A DNA stretch of 35,448 bases from an uncultured Acidobacteriia bacterium. Lineage in GTDB: Bacteria; Acidobacteriota; Terriglobia; Bryobacterales; Bryobacteraceae. The first letter of the stretch is position 1, and every line of letters begins with the position of its first letter. The stretch covers positions 1 to 35,448 of the forward strand of contig CAIQWJ010000015.1 in assembly GCA_903875575.1 (NCBI GenBank), written 5' to 3'. The position numbers and the translations under genes were made by a program. Below are positions 18,064 to 25,651 of this stretch, in pieces. Under the pieces are notes generated by a model. The model did no database searches, was not told the origin of the DNA, and worked only from the letters and a program-made list of their open reading frames with translations.

Positions 18064-18420
18064 TTAATCCCGGTCGTACTCAGCGATCCGCGTTTTCACC
18101 AATTTCCGCACCAATCCATCCGGCAAAGGCTGATCCACCGGAAATCGCACCGTCCCCTTGCTCGTGCCATAAGCCTGTAGTTCATCCGCGTGCGCCATCA
18201 CCGGATGTGCCCCCGGATAGAACGAACAGTGTTTCGCCGCAGCTCCAAACGCCACCAGCATTCGGCCCCGATACCGCACCGCCGGAATGTTGTAGCTAAT
18301 GCACTCCTCCAGCCCCGGTGCCGCTTTATGAATCGCCCGCCGCAATTTCTCCAGTGCCGCCCGCTTATCCTCGCTCAACGTCGCAAGGTACTCATCAATC
18401 GAACCCGCAGCTTTCTTCAT
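18064..18420 (-). CDS. DUF1801 (YdhG-like) protein
   Basis: The 118-residue protein has the DUF1801 pattern: SIDEYLATLSEDKRAALEKL, ECISYNIPAVRYRGRMLVAFGAA, HCSFYPG and the C-terminal GTVRFPVDQPLPDGLVRKLVKTRI. The fold is frataxin-like; relatives have been linked to iron handling, but function is unsure. Its ATG overlaps the original TGA stop (18417-18419) of the upstream paralog, so the two were translationally coupled. Confidence 0.85.
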   Translation of the reverse strand: MKKAAGSIDEYLATLSEDKRAALEKLRRAIHKAAPGLEECISYNIPAVRYRGRMLVAFGAAAKHCSFYPGAHPVMAHADELQAYGTSKGTVRFPVDQPLPDGLVRKLVKTRIAEYDRD

Positions 18421-18803
18421 TTCGCCTGGTTCTCCGCCATCCGCGCCTTCAAGATCTTCTTCACCATCGCCACGGGCGGCGGCTTCTACGGTTGAAAACG
18501 AATCGTTCCCTTGCTCGTCTCAAAACCGCTCAACTCTGCCGCAAACTCCGCCACCGTCGTCGCGCTCATCGGATAGAACGCGCAACGTTTCCCGGTCGCC
18601 CCGAACGCCACGAGCATCCCGTTTAACCGAAATGCCGGCAACGAATAGCTGATGCACTCCTCCGCCTCCGGCGCGGCTTTTCGAATGATCTGGCGCAGCC
18701 GCCCCAAGGCCGACCGCTGACCTTCGTCCAGTCCCGCAAGATACTCGTCGATAGTCGGCGCCTTCAAGCCCCGCGTGGCCCCCTTACTTTGCGCCAGGGT
18801 CAT
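18417..18803 (-). pseudogene. Second DUF1801 paralog with a premature stop
   Basis: Translation from the ATG at 18803 gives 105 residues and stops at a TAG (18486-18488) after GTIRFQP. Past this codon the same frame continues with KPPPVAMVKKILKARMAENQAK and ends at TGA 18417-18419, overlapping the next gene by ATGA. The continuation is the normal DUF1801 C-terminal helix, so TAG most likely replaces GAG (Glu). The truncated protein keeps the core IDEYLAGL, ECISYSLPAFRLNGMLVAFGATG and CAFYPMS. It could still fold but lacks the last ~23 residues. The start overlaps the VOC gene by 20 bases. Confidence 0.75.
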
Positions 18804-19149
18804 TCTGCATGATCCCGAAAATGTGCCCATCCGGGTCTTTGTAATATGCCAGCCACCCAACACCCGGAATTGCCATCTTCGGCAGTGCACACTCCGCGCC
18901 CGCCTCCGCCATAGTCGCCATCGTTGCCTCAATATCCGGCACCGCAATCGTATTCACACAAGGCTGCTGTGGAGAATGCCGCAGCATGAGCCCGCCATCG
19001 ATCCCCGGACCCTCGCCCGTCGAAATCACATAATAAGGATGCGGCGACCCTTCCCATTGTTTAAACTTCCACCCAAAAACCTTCTCATAGAAAGCAATGG
19101 ATCGCGCCGGGTCCGACGCCGGAATTTCAAAATGCACAGGTCGTGGCAT
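18784..19149 (-). CDS. VOC-family (glyoxalase/bleomycin-resistance) protein
   Basis: The 121-residue protein has the two βαβββ modules of the vicinal-oxygen-chelate fold. Module 1 starts VHFEIPASDPARSIAFYEKVFGWKF, and module 2 runs from NTIAVPDIEATMATMAEAGA to WLAYYKDPDGHIFGIMQ. Potential metal ligands are H6 and the Glu/His near the ends of the strands. It resembles the predicted lactoylglutathione-lyase-like enzymes that accompany DUF1801 proteins. First gene of a three-gene minus-strand unit. Confidence 0.87.
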   Translation of the reverse strand: MPRPVHFEIPASDPARSIAFYEKVFGWKFKQWEGSPHPYYVISTGEGPGIDGGLMLRHSPQQPCVNTIAVPDIEATMATMAEAGAECALPKMAIPGVGWLAYYKDPDGHIFGIMQNDPGAK

Positions 19150-19193
19150 TTCGTCATTGTTTCATAAAATATCCGCATCACCCAACCGGCCAC

Positions 19194-19208
19194 TATCATA
19201 AAAACGTG
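19194..19208 (+). promoter_or_regulatory. -10 box placed for leaderless transcription
   Basis: TATCAT (19194-19199) is followed by exactly six bases, AAAAAC, and then the GTG at 19206. There is no Shine-Dalgarno sequence. Transcription would start at or next to the GTG. Confidence 0.45.
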
Positions 19209-19826
19209 AAGCTGCTCATCTTTTCTGACATCCACAATGACGCCCTCGCCCTCCAGCGCCTCATGGCAGTCGAAGCCGACTACTACTTCTGCGCCGGCGA
19301 CCTCGTCAACTTCGCCCGCGGCCTCGACGCCATGGCCGAAATCATGAAGCCCCGTGCCGACCGCCTCTACGTCATCCCCGGCAACCACGAATCCGCCGCC
19401 AACATCACAGCCCTCTGTGCCAAATATGGCTTCCACGACTTCCACGGCGGCCACCTCACCATCCCCGGCTTCGAAATCGTCGGCCTCGGCTACTCCAACC
19501 CCACGCCCTTCGATACGCCCGGCGAGTACTCCGAAGAGGAGCTCGAAACCCGCCTCCACGCCTTCGATGGCCTCAAGCCCATGATCGCCATCTGCCACGC
19601 GCCGCCCTTCGCCACGCCGCTCGACCGCATCACAAATCTCAAACACGCCGGCAGCCGCGCCGTCCGCGAATTCCTCCGCCGCGAACAGCCGCGCTACTTC
19701 TTCTGCGGTCACATCCATGAAGCCGCCGGCGCTCAGGATAAACTGGGCGAAACCTCCGCCATGAACGTGGGTAAGAAAGGCTACCTGCTTGATCTCGATC
19801 AGCAGGCCGAATGGGGACAAATCTAA
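19206..19826 (+). CDS. Calcineurin-like metallophosphoesterase
   Basis: The 206-residue protein carries the complete two-metal site: D-x-H in IFSDIHND (about 5-12), GD in CAGDLVN (about 31), GNHE near 58, H in ICHAPP near 128 and GHIHE near 167. This is the YfcE/Ysh1-type phosphodiesterase or phosphatase superfamily; the substrate is not defined by sequence. GTG at 19206 is chosen because the protein then begins directly at the first β-strand (VKLLIFSDIH). The downstream CMD gene starts two bases after its stop. Confidence 0.88.
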   Translation: MKLLIFSDIHNDALALQRLMAVEADYYFCAGDLVNFARGLDAMAEIMKPRADRLYVIPGNHESAANITALCAKYGFHDFHGGHLTIPGFEIVGLGYSNPTPFDTPGEYSEEELETRLHAFDGLKPMIAICHAPPFATPLDRITNLKHAGSRAVREFLRREQPRYFFCGHIHEAAGAQDKLGETSAMNVGKKGYLLDLDQQAEWGQI

Positions 19827-19828
19827 CC

Positions 19829-20227
19829 ATGGCAACTCTCGGACTCGTGGAATATGCCGACGCGCCTCCCGAAGTGCGCGCCGTTTATGACGACATCATG
19901 GCCACACGCAAGGTGGACTGGATCAACAATTTCTGGAAGGCGCTCGCCAACGATCCAGCCACGCTGCGCCGCACGTGGGAGAGTATCAAGGAAATCATGC
20001 GCCCCGGCGCGCTCGACCCTCTGACGAAGGAGCTCATCTATGTAGCGGTAAGCGCGACGAATCAATGTGGTTACTGCATCGCTTCCCACACAGCGGGTGC
20101 GCGCAAAGCGGGCATGACGGACGCCATGTTCGCCGAATTGATGGCCGTGACTGGCATGGCAAACGAAACCAACCGCCTCGCCGCCGGTTATCAGGTGGAG
20201 ATTGACGAAAGGTTTCTGAACAGATGA
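19829..20227 (+). CDS. Carboxymuconolactone decarboxylase/AhpD-like protein
   Basis: The 132-residue protein has the AhpD-type active site CGYCIASHT (CxxCxxxH) near residues 79-87. LTKELIYVAVSATNQ precedes it and AGARKAGMTDAMFAELMAV follows. Such proteins act as peroxidase-linked thiol reductants or as γ-carboxymuconolactone decarboxylases; the paired cysteines favour a redox role. GGGGA lies upstream of the ATG at 19829. The stop overlaps the next start by ATGA. Confidence 0.88.
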   Translation: MATLGLVEYADAPPEVRAVYDDIMATRKVDWINNFWKALANDPATLRRTWESIKEIMRPGALDPLTKELIYVAVSATNQCGYCIASHTAGARKAGMTDAMFAELMAVTGMANETNRLAAGYQVEIDERFLNR

Positions 20228-20541
20228 AGGAGGGCATGTTCACCGACATGCTCGCCACGGTCCGCCGCATCCCGAAGGGTCGCGTTTCGACGTACGGTGA
20301 GGTCGCAACGGCCAGCGGCCACCCCGGAGCCGCCAGACAAGTAGTCTGGGCGCTCAGGGCAGGGAAGAACGTCCCCTGGCACCGAGTCTTAGGTGCTGGC
20401 GGCCGCATCAGACTAACCGGCGAAAGCGCCCTCGAACAAAGGCTCCGTCTCCAGACGGAAGGCGTCACCATCACCGGCGACAAGGTCGACCTCAAACGCT
20501 TCCACCATATCTTCAAACCCGCGAAGGAGCCAGTGGCGTGA
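20224..20541 (+). CDS. Alkyltransferase-like protein (ATL, Trp in place of catalytic Cys)
   Basis: The 105-residue protein matches the DNA-binding domain of O6-alkylguanine-DNA alkyltransferases: IPKGRVSTYGEVA, Arg finger in GAARQVVWAL (R38) and recognition of flipped bases by Y24. The catalytic motif PCHRV is replaced by PWHRV (W52). This is the mark of ATL proteins, which bind alkylated guanine and hand the lesion to nucleotide-excision repair without dealkylating it. It overlaps the genes on both sides by 4 bases (ATGA, GTGA), so the cluster is translationally coupled. Confidence 0.93.
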   Translation: MKEGMFTDMLATVRRIPKGRVSTYGEVATASGHPGAARQVVWALRAGKNVPWHRVLGAGGRIRLTGESALEQRLRLQTEGVTITGDKVDLKRFHHIFKPAKEPVA

Positions 20542-20951
20542 AGAACGGACCGACCGCGACTCATTTCCTGAACGTGGATCTCGACATCCATTCGAAGGAC
20601 GATCTTCAGCCTCTCGCTCAAGCGTTCGGCAAAAAAGTGGATGTACTCTGGGTAGGACGCGCCAAGCGGACCCACTATGCCCACTTTGAGCTGGCGAGTA
20701 GGAGTACCACACCCGACAACACAATTCGCGCTTTGTGCCGACTGATAAACGCGCTCCCAAAGGCAGAACGGGGTCTATGGAATGCCGCGAAGCGCCGTGA
20801 CTTCAGCGTCGGAGTGCAGTCCGTCGCAGGCTCCCCCGTTATCGATTTCGCAATTAAGCCCGAGATACTGCGACTTGCTTCTGATCTGGGAGCCCGCATC
20901 GTCTTCACCGTGTACTCGCCGAACCGCCCAAACGACGAGAGGTCTGAATGA
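20538..20951 (+). CDS. Protein of unknown function coupled to the ATL gene
   Basis: The 137-residue protein starts at a GTG overlapping the ATL stop. It is soluble and mixed α/β, with THFLNVDLDIHSKDDLQPL, VLWVGRAKRTHYAHFEL and a C-terminus LASDLGARIVFTVYSPN. I do not recognise a family. Tight coupling to the ATL and CMD genes suggests shared expression under alkylation or oxidative stress; this is inference. Confidence 0.7.
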   Translation: MKNGPTATHFLNVDLDIHSKDDLQPLAQAFGKKVDVLWVGRAKRTHYAHFELASRSTTPDNTIRALCRLINALPKAERGLWNAAKRRDFSVGVQSVAGSPVIDFAIKPEILRLASDLGARIVFTVYSPNRPNDERSE

Positions 20952-20964
20952 TTAAGGGAATGGG

Positions 20965-21093
20965 ATGAATACAGAAACAGAAATTGAACTGCACGACTCG
21001 GAGTGCCTTGCCATTGAAGTTGACGAAACCGGACTCTACCGCCCTTCGCGTTCACGCTCCCCACCACAATCCCCCCTCAAACCGCTAAACTAA
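20965..21093 (+). pseudogene. Short 5' remnant of a gene
   Basis: An AGGGAA ribosome-binding site precedes an ATG that opens a 42-codon frame. The first ~25 residues, MNTETEIELHDSECLAIEVD, look like a genuine protein N-terminus. The rest turns into Ser/Arg/Pro-rich sequence and stops just before PolX. It is probably the start of a gene whose 3' part was deleted. Confidence 0.4.
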
Positions 21094-21100
21094 AACCTTG
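21086..21100 (+). promoter_or_regulatory. -10 box placed for leaderless transcription of polX
   Basis: TAAACT (21086-21091) is followed by six bases, AAAACC, and then the TTG at 21098. No Shine-Dalgarno is present. Confidence 0.4.
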
Positions 21101-22837
21101 GAAAACCGAGACTTCTCCCGCATCCTCCACGAAACCGCCGACCTCATGGAAATCGCCGGCGACGATGGCTTCCGCATCCGCTCCTACCGCAACGGCGCAG
21201 CCACCATCGAAGGCTACCCCGAGCGCATTGCCGACATCCTCGCCAACCCCAACGCCAAAATCACAGACGTCCCCGGTATTGGCAAAGGCCTCGCCGCCGT
21301 CCTTGCCGAAATCGAATCGCGCGGCTCCTGCGAACGCCGCGACGAACTCCTGCAAAAATTCCCGCCCGCCGCGCTCGACTTCCTCAAGATCCAGGGCCTC
21401 GGCCCCAAGTCCATCGCGATGCTCTTCGAGCACTTCCAGGTCCGCACCGTCGACGAGCTCGAGCAACTCTGCAAAGATCAAAAACTTCGCACCCTCCCCC
21501 GCATGGGCGCGAAGCTCGAAGAAAAGGTCCTCCGCGGCATCGCCCAACTCCGCGAACACTCCGGCCGCTTCCTCCTCAACTTCGCCGACAACGCCGCCCG
21601 CGAAATGATCGAACACCTCAGCACCATCCCAGGCATCGAACAAATCGCCACCGCCGGCAGCCTCCGCCGCGGTAAAGAAACCATCGGCGATGTCGACCTC
21701 CTCGTCACCGGTGCCGATCCCAACCTCGTACTTGATCGCGTCGCCACCTACCCGCGTGTTCACGAAGTCCTCGGCCGCGGCGTCAACAAAACCAGCGTCA
21801 AAGTCGGCCGCGAAGGTCTCCAAATCGATGTCCGCGCCCTCGAACACGAAAGCTTCGGCGCAGCCATGCAATACTTCACGGGCAGCAAGGAGCACAACAT
21901 CGCCCTGCGCCAGCGCGCCCTCCGCCTCGGCCTCACCCTCAACGAATACGGTCTCTTCCGCCTCGATGACAACACGCGCGTTGCCGGCGAAACCGAAGAG
22001 GGCGTCTACAAAGCGCTCGGCCTCGACTGGATTCCACCCGAACTCCGCGAGAATCAGGGCGAGATCGAACTCGCCGAATCACACCAGCTCCCCCACCTCG
22101 TAGAGCAGACCGACATTCGCGGCGATCTCCACATGCACACCACCGCGACAGACGGCCGCGCCACTCTGGAAGAAATGGCCGAAGCCGCCCGCGCTCTCGG
22201 CTACGAGTACATCGCCATTACCGACCACTCGAAAGCTCTCTCCATGGCTTTCGGTCTCGATGAAAAGCGCGTCACCGACTTCGCCCACACCGTCCGCACT
22301 CTCAACGAACGCGGCGATCTGGGCATCCGTATCTTCTCCGGCCTCGAATGCGACATTCTTAAGGATGGCGAGATGGACATCGCCTGGGACGCCCTCGCTG
22401 AGCTCGATCTTGTGATCGGCAGCGTCCACAGCCACATGAATCTCGAATCAGCCGAGATGACGGATCGCCTGCTCCGCGCCCTCGAATGTCCGCATCTCAC
22501 CGCGATGGGCCACCCAACTGGCCGCCTGCTCCTCCATCGCGATCCCTTCCCCTTCGATTTCGATAAGGTTTCCGACGAAGCGATCAAACGAGGCGTTGCG
22601 CTCGAAATCAACAGCAGCCCGGAGCGGCTCGACCTCAACGCCGCCCACATCCGCGCCGCCAAAGCAAAGGGAGCGAAGTTCATCGTCTCCACCGACGCGC
22701 ACCATCCGAAGCATCTTCTCAACATGCGCTACGGCCTGCTCACCGCCCGCCGCGGCGGCCTCACCGCCGCCGACATCCTCAACACGCAAAGCGCCGATCA
22801 ATTCGCGAAATTGCTGAGGAAGCATGCATCTGCCTGA
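21098..22837 (+). CDS. polX: Family X DNA polymerase with PHP domain (PolX)
   Basis: The 579-residue protein joins a Pol β-like core and a PHP phosphoesterase. Helix-hairpin-helix motifs lie at ITDVPGIGKGLAAVL (~55) and IQGLGPKSIAML (~98). The nucleotidyltransferase motif GSLRRG lies near 187, with the metal Asp pair in GDVDLL near 197. The PHP metal site begins DLHMHTTATDG near 342 and continues with ITDHS, ECDI, GSVHSHM, MGHPTGR and STDAHHP. Bacterial PolX fills short gaps in repair and has PHP-linked 3'-5' exonuclease activity. The TTG start fits the family N-terminus and a six-base distance from a TAAACT box. Confidence 0.95.
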   Translation: MENRDFSRILHETADLMEIAGDDGFRIRSYRNGAATIEGYPERIADILANPNAKITDVPGIGKGLAAVLAEIESRGSCERRDELLQKFPPAALDFLKIQGLGPKSIAMLFEHFQVRTVDELEQLCKDQKLRTLPRMGAKLEEKVLRGIAQLREHSGRFLLNFADNAAREMIEHLSTIPGIEQIATAGSLRRGKETIGDVDLLVTGADPNLVLDRVATYPRVHEVLGRGVNKTSVKVGREGLQIDVRALEHESFGAAMQYFTGSKEHNIALRQRALRLGLTLNEYGLFRLDDNTRVAGETEEGVYKALGLDWIPPELRENQGEIELAESHQLPHLVEQTDIRGDLHMHTTATDGRATLEEMAEAARALGYEYIAITDHSKALSMAFGLDEKRVTDFAHTVRTLNERGDLGIRIFSGLECDILKDGEMDIAWDALAELDLVIGSVHSHMNLESAEMTDRLLRALECPHLTAMGHPTGRLLLHRDPFPFDFDKVSDEAIKRGVALEINSSPERLDLNAAHIRAAKAKGAKFIVSTDAHHPKHLLNMRYGLLTARRGGLTAADILNTQSADQFAKLLRKHASA

Positions 22838-22971
22838 CCGCACGCTTCCCATGCGCAGCACGCGGATACCGCACCCGGATGCTGGTGCACTCGCTTTCCC
22901 ATGTGCCGCCCATTCATGCCGCACCAGGTCCGCGGGCGCGTCGGCATCGTCATGTGCCGCACGTTCATACC

Positions 22972-22996
22972 GAACCGCGACTGGAAGGAGCGGCAC
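22972..22996 (+). repeat. Dispersed 25-base repeat, copy 3
   Basis: Matches copies 1 and 2 at 23 of 25 positions (ACTGGAAGG instead of ACTAAAAGG). Confidence 0.75.
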
Positions 22997-23070
22997 TCAA
23001 GTCTCCCTCAAAACCAACCCAACCCGCGCACCAAACCAAACCCTTTGACCTGAAACACAAACCCATACTG

Positions 23071-23095
23071 AGCTGCGACCGCAAGGGAGCGACAC
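23071..23095 (+). repeat. Dispersed repeat, copy 4 (diverged)
   Basis: A diverged copy reading TGCGACCGCAAGGGAGCGAC in its centre. It shares with copy 3 the downstream CACTCAA and TCTCCC words. Confidence 0.6.
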
Positions 23096-23141
23096 TCAAA
23101 TCTCCCATAAAACCAAGCCAACCCGGAGCCAACCCAAACCC

Positions 23142-23687
23142 ATGAAAATCACATCTTCCAGAGAAGTCTACGCCTGCGGCCTCTTCCGCGTCACCGAAGA
23201 CGAAGCCATCGAACCACCTCAAAAAGGAAAGGCTAAAGGCATCAAACCCTTCCACATCAAACGCAGCGTAGTCCGTCACAATGGTTCCGCCGTCATGATG
23301 CCGGTCGATGACAAAAAACGCGTCCTCCTCGTCCGCCAATACCGTCTCCCCGCCGACAAGTACCTCTGGGAACTCCCCGCCGGCAAAATCGACGATGGCG
23401 AGAACGCGCTGCAGGCCGCCAAACGCGAACTGATCGAAGAAACCGGCCTCCGCGCCAAAAAATGGAAGAAGCTGGCCCTCTTCTACCCCAGTCCGGGCTT
23501 CCTTCAGGAGTCGATGACCATCTACCTCGCCACCGATCTCACCCACGGTGAAGCTCAACCGATGGACGATGAACGCATCGAAACGAAGTGGTTCACCCGC
23601 AAAGAACTGAAGACGATGGTCAAAACCAACGCCATCGTCGACGCCAAAACCATGATCGGCTTCCTCCACTGGGATCGTCTCGGATAG
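23142..23687 (+). CDS. nudF: Nudix hydrolase, ADP-ribose pyrophosphatase type
   Basis: The 181-residue protein has a complete Nudix box in AGKIDDGENALQAAKREL followed by IEETGL (G-x5-E-x7-REL-x-EE-x-G-L), about residues 86-108. Upstream LLVRQYRLPADKYLWELPAG and downstream FYPSPGFLQESMTIYLA are typical of ADP-ribose pyrophosphatases, which split ADP-ribose to AMP and ribose 5-phosphate. Other nucleotide-sugar substrates are possible. A strong terminator lies at 23735. Confidence 0.88.
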   Translation: MKITSSREVYACGLFRVTEDEAIEPPQKGKAKGIKPFHIKRSVVRHNGSAVMMPVDDKKRVLLVRQYRLPADKYLWELPAGKIDDGENALQAAKRELIEETGLRAKKWKKLALFYPSPGFLQESMTIYLATDLTHGEAQPMDDERIETKWFTRKELKTMVKTNAIVDAKTMIGFLHWDRLG

Positions 23688-23726
23688 CGCCGAACCCCTG
23701 TAAACACTGCTGCAAAAACGCACACA

Positions 23727-23760
23727 CCAAAAAAAACGCGAACCCCGAAGGGTTCGCGTT
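23727..23760. terminator. Bidirectional terminator between the Nudix and Lys-rich peptide genes
   Basis: A perfect 11-bp stem, AACGCGAACCC (23735-23745) with GGGTTCGCGTT (23750-23760), has the loop CGAA. The A-run at 23729-23736 gives a T-tract for minus-strand transcripts. The plus-strand tail CGTTT is weaker. Confidence 0.85.
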
Positions 23761-23766
23761 CGTTTC

Positions 23767-23800
23767 TCAAAGAAAAAGGGCAGACCCGAAGGTCCGCCCG
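23767..23800 (-). terminator. Terminator of the 25-residue Lys-rich peptide gene
   Basis: On the minus strand GGGCGGACC-TTCG-GGTCTGCCC (one G-U pair) is followed by TTTTTCTTT. It is the first of two tandem terminators downstream of the small gene. Confidence 0.85.
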
Positions 23801-23805
23801 TTAGA

Positions 23806-23883
23806 CTACTTTTTCTTCGCAGCCTTCTTCTTTGCTACGGCCTTCTTAGGGGCTGCTTTCTTAACGGCTTTCTTTGTTGCCAT
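23806..23883 (-). CDS. 25-residue Lys/Ala-rich histone-like peptide
   Basis: The ATG at 23883 has GGGAG about 10 bases upstream. The peptide reads MATKKAVKKAAPKK and continues as AVAKKKAAKKK: 12 of 25 residues are Lys, the rest nearly all Ala. This is the low-complexity composition of histone H1-like tails, and it most likely binds nucleic acid. It has its own promoter and two tandem terminators, so it is a real transcription unit. A longer frame to 23994 exists, but its extra residues look non-coding. Confidence 0.75.
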   Translation of the reverse strand: MATKKAVKKAAPKKAVAKKKAAKKK

Positions 23884-23905
23884 GTGTGTAATTCTCCCGA
23901 TCTCT

Positions 23906-23933
23906 ATTATGTAACAAGTTGAGTAAAAGTAAA
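23906..23933 (-). promoter_or_regulatory. Promoter of the 25-residue peptide gene
   Basis: On the minus strand a -35-like TTTACT (23928-23933) and a -10 box CATAAT (23906-23911) are spaced 16 bases apart, about 22 bases before the ATG. Confidence 0.45.
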
Positions 23934-24004
23934 ACAGAAAAATGTAAAAATGTTTTGGGCGGTCCGGGACGTCCCGCCCGTCCGAATGGTACAAGGGTAG
24001 ACGA

Positions 24005-24448
24005 ATGAAAAAAGTTCAGCTCATTACCGACGGCGCATGCCTCGGAAATCCTGGCCCCGGAGGTTGGGCCGCCATCCTTCTTCACGGCGAACATCGCAAG
24101 GAACTCTTCGGCTGCGAAGCCCACACCACCAACAACCGAATGGAGCTCACAGGCGCTATTCAAGGGCTTTCCGCGCTGCGCGAGCGTTGCGATGTCGAGA
24201 TCGTGACCGATTCCGAGTACATGAAGAACGGCATCACGCAGTGGATCGTCAACTGGAAGAAGCGCGGCTGGCTGACCGCCGCAAAGAAGCCCGTCGTCAA
24301 TCGCGATCTCTGGGAACTGCTCGATCATGAGACTACCCGCCACGCCACCCGCTGGAGCTGGACCAAAGGCCACGCCTCCCACGCCGAAAACAATCGTGCC
24401 GATGAACTCGCCTCTCTCGCCGCCCGTCAGCAGCGCAATTCGGACTAG
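24005..24448 (+). CDS. rnhA: Ribonuclease HI
   Basis: The 147-residue enzyme cuts RNA in RNA-DNA hybrids. The catalytic carboxylates are visible: D in LITDGACLGNPGPGGWA (near residue 9), E in TNNRMELTG (near 47), D in IVTDSEYMKNGI (near 69) and the last D in NNRADELA (near 134), with the helper His in KGHASHAEN. Length equals the family norm. It is convergent with the mandelate-racemase-like gene, 15 bases away, with no terminator between them. Confidence 0.96.
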   Translation: MKKVQLITDGACLGNPGPGGWAAILLHGEHRKELFGCEAHTTNNRMELTGAIQGLSALRERCDVEIVTDSEYMKNGITQWIVNWKKRGWLTAAKKPVVNRDLWELLDHETTRHATRWSWTKGHASHAENNRADELASLAARQQRNSD

Positions 24449-24463
24449 GCACGCGTCGAAACC

Positions 24464-25552
24464 TCACGCCAGCAGTCGCGCCACAGCGTTCTCATTCCAT
24501 TCCACGCCGCTGCCGGCAGCGTCTTCCACGTTCGCCATCCCAGCCTCCACGCGCAGCGGCTCCGCCACAATCGGATTCCACCAGTCCGCATACTCCAGGA
24601 AGTGCGCCGTTGCCGACGCGCACATCAGTTGCGCGCTCAACTCCGGCCACAAATGGTTCGAAATCGGAATACTGTGAGCCTCCGCCAGCGCCGCCGCGCG
24701 CATCCAGCCCGTTACTCCGCCAATCTTCATCACATCCGGCATCATGAAGTCCGATGCCTGCGCGTCAATCGCCTCCCGCATCTCATGTGGTCCCCACCAG
24801 TTCTCTCCGCACTGAATCGGCGTCCGAATCTCCCGCGACACTCTCGCATGCCCACGGTAGTCGTGCGCCAGCACCGGCTCCTCAATCCACGTCAGTCCTT
24901 CGTCGTCCAGCGCGCGAAGCCGTTCCACCGCCGTTGCCGGCGTCAGCGACTGGTTGTAGTCCACCATGATCGCCATTTCATCGCCCACGGCCTTCCGAAT
25001 CGTCCGCACCACTGCCAGATCTTCAGCCGCGCTCGGATACCCAATCTTCACCTTCACGCCATGGAACCCGCGCTTCGCCCAACGCTCAGCCACTCGCGCG
25101 GAATCGGCAACGCCGTCATATCCCACCGCGCCATACGCCCTCACTGGCTTCTCCAAACCACCCAGCAGCCGCAAGACCGACGTCTGATGTGTCCGCGCCA
25201 GCGCATCCCACAACGCCATATCGATCCCCGCCACCGCCATCGCTACCAGTCCCTGCATCCCCAGCAATCGAAAACGCCGCGCAAAACCATCCGCAATCTC
25301 CATCGGGGCCAGTGCCTGGCCCGTGACCATCGCCGCCAGACTCTCCGTCAACTCCGCAGTCGGCTTCAACGCGGCAGCGTTATACGTAAAGATGATGCCG
25401 TGCCCCGCCACGCCTTCATCGGTGTAAACATCCACCAGCACCAGCGGCGATTCCGTCACTGCCCCGCTGGCCGTGCGATGCGGCTCTTCCATCGGTACCC
25501 GCACCGCGCGTATCCGGAATCCCTTGATCTTTGGCGCTCTCAGTTGGCTCAT
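24464..25552 (-). CDS. Mandelate racemase-like enolase-superfamily enzyme
   Basis: The 362-residue protein carries the mandelate-racemase set: the KxK base in GVKVKIG (~167), metal ligands D in VDYNQ, E in WIEEP and E in CGENWW, then D-x-x-K in MPDVMKIGG, and the His base in ISNHLWPELSAQL (~299), followed by HFLEYADW with the Glu that stabilises the enolate. It removes the α-proton of a carboxylate, giving racemisation or dehydration; mandelate itself is only one candidate. The ATG at 25552 has GGGGATA upstream. Confidence 0.88.
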   Translation of the reverse strand: MSQLRAPKIKGFRIRAVRVPMEEPHRTASGAVTESPLVLVDVYTDEGVAGHGIIFTYNAAALKPTAELTESLAAMVTGQALAPMEIADGFARRFRLLGMQGLVAMAVAGIDMALWDALARTHQTSVLRLLGGLEKPVRAYGAVGYDGVADSARVAERWAKRGFHGVKVKIGYPSAAEDLAVVRTIRKAVGDEMAIMVDYNQSLTPATAVERLRALDDEGLTWIEEPVLAHDYRGHARVSREIRTPIQCGENWWGPHEMREAIDAQASDFMMPDVMKIGGVTGWMRAAALAEAHSIPISNHLWPELSAQLMCASATAHFLEYADWWNPIVAEPLRVEAGMANVEDAAGSGVEWNENAVARLLA

Positions 25553-25636
25553 TCCGAAAATTATCCCCAATCCGCTGCCGCCCTGTAAATCCCCATCCTC
25601 GTTGGCTGCGTCGTGAACTCAACCCGCGCCCCACGC

Positions 25637-25651
25637 TAAAATCACGATATG
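25637..25651 (+). promoter_or_regulatory. -10 box placed for leaderless transcription of the cyclophilin-nadD unit
   Basis: TAAAAT (25637-25642) is followed by six bases, CACGAT, and then the ATG at 25649. No Shine-Dalgarno is present. Confidence 0.45.

Larger units (their letters stand above)
22838..23141. repeat. Repeat-rich intergenic region before the Nudix gene
   Basis: This 304-base gap holds no gene that I can support. Its right half contains two related units of about 70 bases (from 22972 and from 23071), each starting with a copy of the dispersed 25-base repeat and continuing CACTCAA(G/A)TCTCCC and then A/C-rich 'AACCAA/ACCC' tracts. The left half has imperfect repeats of CATGTGCCGC-type words. 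Confidence 0.6.

Noticed and set aside
21077-21895. A 272-codon frame antisense to polX
   Set aside because: Ala/Gly/Glu-rich shadow; polX motifs lie in the sense frame.
22838-23141. Possible CRISPR-like array before the Nudix gene
   Set aside because: Only two diverged units with A/C-rich tails; no regular spacers and no cas genes in the window.
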